Assembly (NCBI GenBank): GCA_007116195.1
Contig: SKIX01000256.1
Location: forward strand, 1-5,717
Length of the DNA stretch: 5,717 nucleotides
Source of the DNA: Marinospirillum sp.
GTDB lineage: Bacteria > Pseudomonadota > Gammaproteobacteria > Pseudomonadales > Halomonadaceae
Direction of reading: 5' to 3'
How positions within the stretch are numbered: position 1 is the stretch's first letter; each line of letters opens with the position of its first letter. The notes beneath the pieces are model-generated. The model was not told where the DNA came from, ran no database searches, and saw only the letters and a program-made list of their open reading frames with translations. A program made the translations under genes and the position numbers. This document shows, in pieces, positions 1 to 3,506 of the stretch.

Positions 1-233
1 CCAAGGCACCTCTGGCACTCCAGAAGCACTTCGCCGCTCAGCTGCCCAGCAACCTGCGGCAGGCGCTGGCTGTCATAACTGAATTCAAGCGTCAGCCTGA
101 AGCTACCTTGAGTGTCCAGCAATAAATCCTGCGCTCTTCGCATGGATTCAAGCGGCAACTCTAAACGGATCTCCCGTCGAGCTGCGCACAGCTTATAAGG
201 ATCCAAGGGTTCTTGCAGGTAATCATTTGCCAT
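1..233 (-). CDS. yceD: YceD (DUF177) family protein, 5' part only
   Basis: This is the first 77 codons of a gene that continues past the left edge. The family is small (about 170 residues in E. coli), is linked to 23S rRNA accumulation, and is usually co-transcribed with rpmF (ribosomal protein L32), which would lie just outside the window. The translation has the family's early LDPYKL motif (residues 10-15), a middle section resembling E. coli and Pseudomonas YceD, and ends in LECQRCL with the Cys73-x-x-Cys76 pair typical of the family. The ATG at 231-233 places about ten residues before the DP motif, as in E. coli YceD. No Shine-Dalgarno sequence precedes it, and the predicted transcript start lies only about 10 nt upstream. 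An in-frame TTG at 240-242 is a weaker alternative start. The family call is firm; molecular function is inferred from relatives. Confidence 0.88.
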   Translation of the reverse strand, partial: MANDYLQEPLDPYKLCAARREIRLELPLESMRRAQDLLLDTQGSFRLTLEFSYDSQRLPQVAGQLSGEVLLECQRCL

Positions 234-249
234 AAAATTCAAGCGCGCA

Positions 250-278
250 ATAATAGAGGGACAGGGCGTCTCTGTCAA
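250..278 (-). promoter_or_regulatory. Sigma-70 promoter of yceD (and probably rpmF)
   Basis: On the minus strand a perfect -35 hexamer TTGACA (273-278) is followed by a 17-bp spacer and the -10 hexamer TATTAT (250-255, five of six consensus bases). The predicted transcript start is near 243-244, about 10 nt before the yceD ATG. It is the best match to a housekeeping promoter that I found in the window. That it drives the downstream ribosomal protein gene is inferred from the usual gene order. Confidence 0.7.
260..276. promoter_or_regulatory. Short dyad inside the yceD promoter spacer
   Basis: GACAG (260-264) and CTGTC (272-276) form a perfect 5-bp inverted repeat separated by 7 bp. It sits almost wholly in the spacer of the yceD promoter and overlaps four bases of its -35 hexamer. 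A protein bound here would cover the promoter, so an operator is possible. I do not recognise it as the site of any known regulator, and arms this short can arise by chance. A second dyad, CTTGC/GCAAG (289-301, 3-bp centre), lies just upstream of the -35. Confidence 0.2.
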
Positions 279-349
279 AGCCGTTTTACTTGCACGGCAA
301 GACAAGGAGCGCCATTCTAGTGGTTTAACCTGACTAAGTCACCCCTTCT

Positions 350-355
350 AAAGGA
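350..355 (+). promoter_or_regulatory. Ribosome binding site of maf/yceF
   Basis: AAAGGA lies 7 nt before the ATG at 363 and supports that start. No convincing plus-strand promoter is visible in the 129-bp gap shared with yceD. The best pair, TTGCAC (290-295) with CATTCT (313-318) at 17 bp, matches consensus at only three positions in each hexamer. Confidence 0.7.
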
Positions 356-362
356 AAACACC

Positions 363-953
363 ATGCCTGAACTGATCTTGGCATCCAGCTCACCCTATCG
401 ACGCCTGCTACTAGAAAAACTACAGCTCAAGTTTCGTTGCGCTAGCCCTGAGGTAAATGAAACTCCGCTACCGAATGAAACAGCGAAACAGCTAGTCACG
501 CGGCTTGCCGAAAGCAAAGCACGTGCACTGCAGCGACGCTTTCCTAAAGCGCTTATCCTGGGGTCAGATCAAGTCTGCTGCCTAGGCGACCGGCAGCTTG
601 GCAAACCTGGCGGAAGAGACCAAGCCATTGAGCAACTAAGCTATTTACAGGGCCAAAAAGTTAGCTTTCTAACTGGCCTCTGTCTACTTAATGCGGCGAC
701 CAACCAAGCGCACACCCTGGTCGACGAGTTCAGGGTACACTTTCGCTCACTAACACCTGAACAAATCGCCGCCTATGTGGATCGTGAACAACCTTGGGAC
801 TGTGCTGGCAGTTTTAAATCTGAAGGCCTGGGCATCGCCCTCTTTAATAAACTTGAAGGGGACGACCCCAATAGCTTGATTGGCCTGCCGCTCATCCGCC
901 TGAGCGAGTTACTCAGGCAGCAAGGCATAGAGGTGCTTAGTGCTGAATCTTAG
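363..953 (+). CDS. yceF: Maf/YceF family nucleotide pyrophosphatase (7-methyl-GTP type)
   Basis: This 196-residue protein matches the YceF branch of the Maf family over its full length. Maf enzymes hydrolyse non-canonical or modified nucleoside triphosphates to monophosphate and pyrophosphate in the cytoplasm; E. coli YceF prefers 7-methyl-GTP. Visible motifs are the N-terminal ILASSSPYRR (residues 5-14, phosphate-binding loop with Arg13), LILGSDQV (64-71) with the catalytic/metal Asp69, Lys81-Pro82, CAGSFKSEG (147-155) with Lys152, and EGDDPNSLIGLPL (165-177). In YceF these last two blocks are close to invariant. The ATG has a good ribosome binding site and the length matches E. coli YceF (about 194). 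The gene is divergent from yceD and its last 17 bp overlap the end of sppA on the other strand. The substrate preference is inferred from subfamily similarity. Confidence 0.93.
   Translation: MPELILASSSPYRRLLLEKLQLKFRCASPEVNETPLPNETAKQLVTRLAESKARALQRRFPKALILGSDQVCCLGDRQLGKPGGRDQAIEQLSYLQGQKVSFLTGLCLLNAATNQAHTLVDEFRVHFRSLTPEQIAAYVDREQPWDCAGSFKSEGLGIALFNKLEGDDPNSLIGLPLIRLSELLRQQGIEVLSAES
898..918. other. Stem-loop just past the sppA stop (inside maf)
   Basis: GCCTGAG (898-904) and CTCAGGC (912-918) form a perfect 7-bp stem with a 7-nt loop. It lies 18 nt beyond the sppA stop codon in the direction of sppA transcription. No T-run follows on either strand, so it is not a classical intrinsic terminator. 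It could stabilise the 3' end of the rluC-sppA transcript, or be a by-product of the LSELLRQ codons of maf. Confidence 0.25.
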
Positions 954-2001
954 GAGCCATTAACTCAACCAAAGCAGCCTTGAAAGCCGTACCCAGGCGC
1001 TTTTCCAAGCGCTCCCAAGGGCTGGGTTCGGGTGTGTAGTTAACGCTGCGCTCCACACCCAAGTCAGCCTGGAGCGTGTAGATCGAACCCAGCTCATCAA
1101 TCAGGCCTAACTCCAATGCCAGCTCACCACTCCAAACCAGACCAGAAAAGATGCTAGGATCATCTACTAGGCGGTCACCCCGGCCCTCTTTGACCCGCGC
1201 GATAAACTGCTGGTGGATAGAATCCAACACCCCCTGCCAAAAAGCTTCTTGTTCCGCATCGATATCAGTAAAAGGATCAAGAAACGCCTTATTATCACCC
1301 GAAGTAAACACCCGCCTTTCAATACCCAGACGCTCGATAGCTTCTGTAAATGCAAACCCACCAGAAACCACCCCGATGGAACCCAGCAAGCTCGCGCGAT
1401 CAGCAATTAAATGGTCAGCCGCGACTGCAACATAGTAGCCGCCAGAAGCTCCCAGATCCTCAATCACCGTATAAACAGGCATATCAGGATGCTGCTCTCG
1501 CAAGCTTCGAATACCTTCGTATATCTGCCCTGCCTGAACCGGGCTACCGCCAGGGCTATTAATCTTCAAGACGACCGCCTCAGCTGTCGACGAGCGAAAA
1601 GCACGCTGAGCGCCTGCTAGAACCCGTTCAGCACTAGCTCGGCTATCACCCGAAATGGCTCCTTTAATTTCTACCACCGCTAAATGTGGTTGATCGGAAG
1701 GGCGAGCCGTCTCAGAAAAAGGCATGAGATTTCTGCTGGAGCCAAAAACCAGCACAATAATGACGAGAGTAAAGGCCATGCGTAGCAAACCACCCCAGAA
1801 ACGCCCTCGCCTGGCACGACGTTGCTCCAGGAGAACCTCTTTGGCCCAAGCCTGCATCCACTTCTCCGGCGGTGCACTACTTGCCTGGTCTTTTCCTTTC
1901 TCTTTCTGAGCTAAGCGCGCCTGCTCAGCTTCCAAAGGCTTGGCCTGGCTAGTCCAAGGGTCCTGCTGTTGAGATTCAGTTTGTTTAGCATCATCATTCA
2001 T
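937..2001 (-). CDS. sppA: Short-form signal peptide peptidase SppA (S49 family serine protease)
   Basis: This 354-residue membrane-anchored protease probably degrades signal peptides left in the inner membrane after secretion. A charged, Gln/Glu/Lys-rich cytoplasmic N-terminus (1-70) is followed by one membrane segment (about 71-88) and an S49 domain on the periplasmic side. The domain carries KINSPGGSPVQ (146-156), DLGASGGYY (182-190) with the predicted nucleophile Ser186, GSIGVV (207-212), and the predicted general-base Lys238 in TSGDNKAFLDP. The Ser-Lys spacing of 52 residues equals that of B. subtilis SppA (S147/K199). It has one catalytic domain, unlike the duplicated 67-kDa E. coli SppA, and closely resembles the Pseudomonas protein. 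I chose the ATG at 1999-2001, 2 bp after the rluC stop with GGAA about 9 nt upstream, over an upstream TTG at 2046 that would overlap rluC by 43 bp. Its 3' end overlaps maf by 17 bp. Confidence 0.9.
   Translation of the reverse strand: MNDDAKQTESQQQDPWTSQAKPLEAEQARLAQKEKGKDQASSAPPEKWMQAWAKEVLLEQRRARRGRFWGGLLRMAFTLVIIVLVFGSSRNLMPFSETARPSDQPHLAVVEIKGAISGDSRASAERVLAGAQRAFRSSTAEAVVLKINSPGGSPVQAGQIYEGIRSLREQHPDMPVYTVIEDLGASGGYYVAVAADHLIADRASLLGSIGVVSGGFAFTEAIERLGIERRVFTSGDNKAFLDPFTDIDAEQEAFWQGVLDSIHQQFIARVKEGRGDRLVDDPSIFSGLVWSGELALELGLIDELGSIYTLQADLGVERSVNYTPEPSPWERLEKRLGTAFKAALVELMAPKIQH
992..1026. other. Nested inverted repeats downstream of maf, inside sppA
   Basis: GCGCTT (997-1002) and AAGCGC (1007-1012) form a perfect 6-bp stem with a TTCC loop. 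It is enclosed by a second perfect pair, CCCAG (992-996) and CTGGG (1022-1026). On the plus strand this begins about 40 nt after the maf stop and could fold at the 3' end of a maf transcript. No T-run follows, so intrinsic termination is not supported. On the minus strand the same bases encode the SppA C-terminal helix WERLEKRLG, which may be the whole explanation. Confidence 0.25.
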
Positions 2002-2003
2002 TG

Positions 2004-2984
2004 TTAAGAGTTCCAGTTCTTGATCAGAGTTTCTACCGCTTTCCAACTTGCATCCGGGCGAGCTTCTACCTGTAAACGCTTAGCTGAAAGAGGGTCATTA
2101 AACACCAGGCGACGCGCATGCAAAAACATGCGTTTAGCGCCTGCCTGCTCAAAGCGCTGATTCACTTGTAAATCACCATATTTGGGGTCACCCACCAGGG
2201 GAAAGCCAGCAGAACGAGCATGAACACGAATCTGATGAGTACGACCGGTAACAGGTTCCGCTTCAATTAAAGTAAAACCACCCAAGCGTTTTAACACCTT
2301 AAAGCGGGTTAGAGACTTCTTGCCTTCACCTGGGGCAGCAATACGCATTCTGCGTTCACCGGAAGGCGCAGATGCACGATCAATAGGAGCATCAATTTCA
2401 CGCAAACACGCAGGCCAGCTGCCTACCACCCAAGCTTGATAAAATTTTCCCATGCTTTTTTGTTTAAGCTGATCTTGAAGTGAGTTAACCAACTGACGCG
2501 ACTTGCCTAACAAAATACAGCCTGAAGTATCTTTATCCAAGCGATGAACCAACTCAAGGCCTTCAAGTTCAGGCCTGATCTGACGCAGCGCTTCGATCAA
2601 ACCAACGCGAACACCACTACCACCATGCACCGCCAAGCCCGCTGGTTTATTGAGCACCAACACCTGGTCATTTTCAAAGCAAACCGCTTCTCCCAAAAGC
2701 AGCTCTCTCAAACTATCGCCAACAGGTGTATCAGCCGCTTTTTGACTCAAACGTAGCGGAGGTATTCGAATAATATCTTCTAGCTGCAAACGCGTTGTCG
2801 CCTTGGCCCGCTTCTTATTGACCCTGACCTCACCTTTGCGAATGATCCGATAAACTAGGGTTTTAGGTGCACCTTTAAGCTGATTAAGCAAAAAATTATC
2901 CAAACGCTGGCCCACGGCATTCGCTTTAACTTCAAGATATTGCACACTTGCAACGGCAGCTTGAGCAGGCTTTGATGGCATCAT
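2004..2984 (-). CDS. rluC: 23S rRNA pseudouridine synthase RluC
   Basis: This 326-residue enzyme belongs to the RluA-type pseudouridine synthases. RluC makes pseudouridine at positions 955, 2504 and 2580 (E. coli numbering) of 23S rRNA during 50S assembly. An S4 RNA-binding domain (about residues 25-80, with GQRLDNFL, YRIIRKGEVRVNKKR and IRIPPLR) precedes the catalytic domain. That domain shows VLNKPAGLAVHGGSG (110-124), ELVHRLDKDTSG (144-155) with catalytic Asp150, PVTGRTHQIRVH (244-255) and GDPKYGD (265-271). Assignment to RluC rather than RluD or RluA rests on overall similarity and on its divergent position next to rne, as in E. coli and Pseudomonas. The start is uncertain: adjacent ATGs at 2982-2984 and 2979-2981 both fit the family's N-terminal length, a GTG at 2999 is possible, and no strong Shine-Dalgarno is visible. 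sppA begins 2 bp after the stop. Confidence 0.93.
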   Translation of the reverse strand: MMPSKPAQAAVASVQYLEVKANAVGQRLDNFLLNQLKGAPKTLVYRIIRKGEVRVNKKRAKATTRLQLEDIIRIPPLRLSQKAADTPVGDSLRELLLGEAVCFENDQVLVLNKPAGLAVHGGSGVRVGLIEALRQIRPELEGLELVHRLDKDTSGCILLGKSRQLVNSLQDQLKQKSMGKFYQAWVVGSWPACLREIDAPIDRASAPSGERRMRIAAPGEGKKSLTRFKVLKRLGGFTLIEAEPVTGRTHQIRVHARSAGFPLVGDPKYGDLQVNQRFEQAGAKRMFLHARRLVFNDPLSAKRLQVEARPDASWKAVETLIKNWNS

Positions 2985-3016
2985 AACGATAACAAACACT
3001 CTAATTCAAAATACCT

Positions 3017-3022
3017 ATTATG
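3017..3022 (-). promoter_or_regulatory. Possible -10 element for rluC-sppA
   Basis: On the minus strand CATAAT (five of six consensus bases) lies about 33 bp before the first rluC ATG and would give a leader of roughly 25 nt. The best -35 candidate at 17 bp, TAGTAA (3040-3045), matches only three positions. This is the best rluC promoter I can see but it is weak. Confidence 0.3.
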
Positions 3023-3061
3023 AGCAGTCGCCAGCAGAATTACTAATCTTCTCTGGAGTGA

Positions 3062-3090
3062 TTGCCGCCTTAATCAAGGGCTGTTATGAT
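3062..3090 (+). promoter_or_regulatory. Main candidate rne promoter (extended -10)
   Basis: TTGCCG (3062-3067, four of six) is separated by 17 bp from TATGAT (3085-3090, five of six). A TG dinucleotide one base upstream of the -10 (3082-3083) gives an extended -10. The predicted start near 3097 implies an rne leader of about 410 nt, comparable with the roughly 360-nt leader known for E. coli rne. Confidence 0.6.
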
Positions 3091-3110
3091 GTCGACGCGC
3101 GAAAAAGGGC

Positions 3111-3141
3111 TTGACCCTCATGAAGCGCCTGCACCCATAAT
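3111..3141 (+). promoter_or_regulatory. Second candidate rne promoter
   Basis: TTGACC (3111-3116) and CATAAT (3136-3141) each match consensus at five of six positions, but the 19-bp spacer is longer than ideal. If used, transcription would start near 3148, shortening the rne leader by about 50 nt and removing part of the first candidate hairpin. E. coli rne also has several tandem promoters. Confidence 0.3.
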
Positions 3142-3172
3142 TTAAGTAACTCAAGGTGGGCAACACGCAGGC
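3127..3172 (+). other. rne leader hairpin 1
   Basis: GCCTGC (3127-3132) pairs perfectly with GCAGGC (3167-3172). Directly inside, ACC (3133-3135) can pair with GGT (3155-3157) across an asymmetric loop. It would form only in transcripts from the upstream promoter, because the second candidate promoter starts inside it. Confidence 0.3.
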
Positions 3173-3182
3173 CAGCGCAGGA

Positions 3183-3218
3183 TGAATTTTAATCAGCGTC
3201 TGATGTCTTAATTCAGAC
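3183..3218 (+). other. rne leader hairpin 2 with two alternative folds
   Basis: Fold A stacks TGAATT (3183-3188) with AATTCA (3210-3215) around an inner stem ATCAG (3192-3196) with CTGAT (3200-3204) and a CGT loop. Fold B pairs GTCTGA (3198-3203) with TCAGAC (3213-3218). Both use the CTGA at 3200-3203, so they exclude each other. The pairings are directly visible; their formation in RNA is inferred. Confidence 0.35.
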
Positions 3219-3304
3219 TGAAGAAAACCGCGGCTCAGAAACGCGTGTTGTGACAACTTATTTTACCTTGTACTGATCGGCTAATGCCCTCCGTTTTAGT
3301 GAAT

Positions 3305-3324
3305 CTTAGTTTTGTAAACTGAAG
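3305..3324 (+). other. rne leader hairpin 3
   Basis: AGTTT (3308-3312) pairs with AAACT (3316-3320) across a TGT loop. CTT (3305-3307) extends the stem with AAG (3322-3324) if G3321 is bulged, giving eight pairs. It is A/U-rich, unlike the GC-rich hairpin at the start codon. Confidence 0.35.
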
Positions 3325-3331
3325 CCCAACA

Positions 3332-3345
3332 TGCTGAACTCAGCA
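3332..3345 (+). other. rne leader hairpin 4
   Basis: TGCTG (3332-3336) pairs perfectly with CAGCA (3341-3345) across an AACT tetraloop. It is followed by an A-rich single-stranded stretch (3351-3362) that could be an RNase E cleavage area. Confidence 0.35.
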
Positions 3346-3480
3346 GGCGACAGAAATTTAAAGCTCATTACACACGAGCAGAAACACCGAAATGGAGAAC
3401 CTCAGGTAAACGCTTGATGCATTTGCCGGTATTCGCCGTGTGAGTACAAAGAAACTAACTACCTACAACCCGCCGTGCCT

Positions 3481-3504
3481 GGGCTGCCAAACAATTGGAA
3501 GCCT
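3481..3504 (+). promoter_or_regulatory. Hairpin covering the rne Shine-Dalgarno
   Basis: The only plausible rne ribosome binding site is GGAAG (3497-3501), 5 nt before the ATG at 3507. All of it lies in the 3' arm of a hairpin: CCAA (3487-3490) pairs with TTGG (3495-3498) across an ACAA tetraloop, a single G-A mismatch (3486/3499) follows, and GGCT (3482-3485) pairs with AGCC (3500-3503), with a further G-U pair (3481/3504). That makes nine pairs with one mismatch. If it forms, translation of rne would be limited by its opening, which suggests translational control. Confidence 0.5.
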
Positions 3505-3506
3505 CC

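Larger units (their letters stand above)
3097..3506 (+). promoter_or_regulatory. Long structured rne 5' leader
   Basis: These roughly 410 bases before the rne start contain no recognisable protein gene. RNase E controls its own level by cleaving its leader in E. coli, and conserved leader RNAs (rne5, rne-II) are known in gammaproteobacteria, so a leader of this length is expected to be regulatory. Perfect or near-perfect hairpins can be drawn at 3127-3172, 3183-3218, 3305-3324, 3332-3345, 3363-3379 (GCTC/GAGC, 9-nt loop) and 3481-3504. Between them lie A/U-rich single-stranded stretches such as 3257-3267 and 3351-3362, the sort of sequence RNase E cuts. I could not match this leader to a specific known leader family by eye. 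The boundaries depend on the promoter call. Confidence 0.6.

Noticed and set aside
290..318. Possible maf promoter TTGCAC, 17 bp, CATTCT
   Set aside because: Only three of six matches in each hexamer, so I did not list it as a feature.
954..1030. Intrinsic terminator for maf
   Set aside because: Hairpins exist but no T-run follows on the plus strand.
1151..1909. Open frames of 61-94 codons overlapping sppA
   Set aside because: sppA is well supported by catalytic motifs across the same bases; the others show no domain or initiation signal.
2002..2046. Upstream TTG start for sppA adding 15 residues
   Set aside because: It would overlap the rluC end by 43 bp, uses a rare start codon, and the ATG at 2001 sits 2 bp after the rluC stop with a GGAA upstream.
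3086..3145. Short plus-strand frame beginning ATGATG at the rne -10
   Set aside because: Its start codons are part of the -10 element and lie upstream of the predicted transcript start.
3074..3256. 60-codon minus-strand open frame antisense to the rne leader
   Set aside because: No ribosome binding site evidence, no recognisable domain, and it lies across the rne promoter and leader hairpins; most likely chance.
3248..3276. Possible third rne promoter TTGTGA, 17 bp, TACTGA, with a GTTGT/ACAAC palindrome at 3247-3257
   Set aside because: The -10 matches only two positions and the palindrome is short, so neither is convincing.
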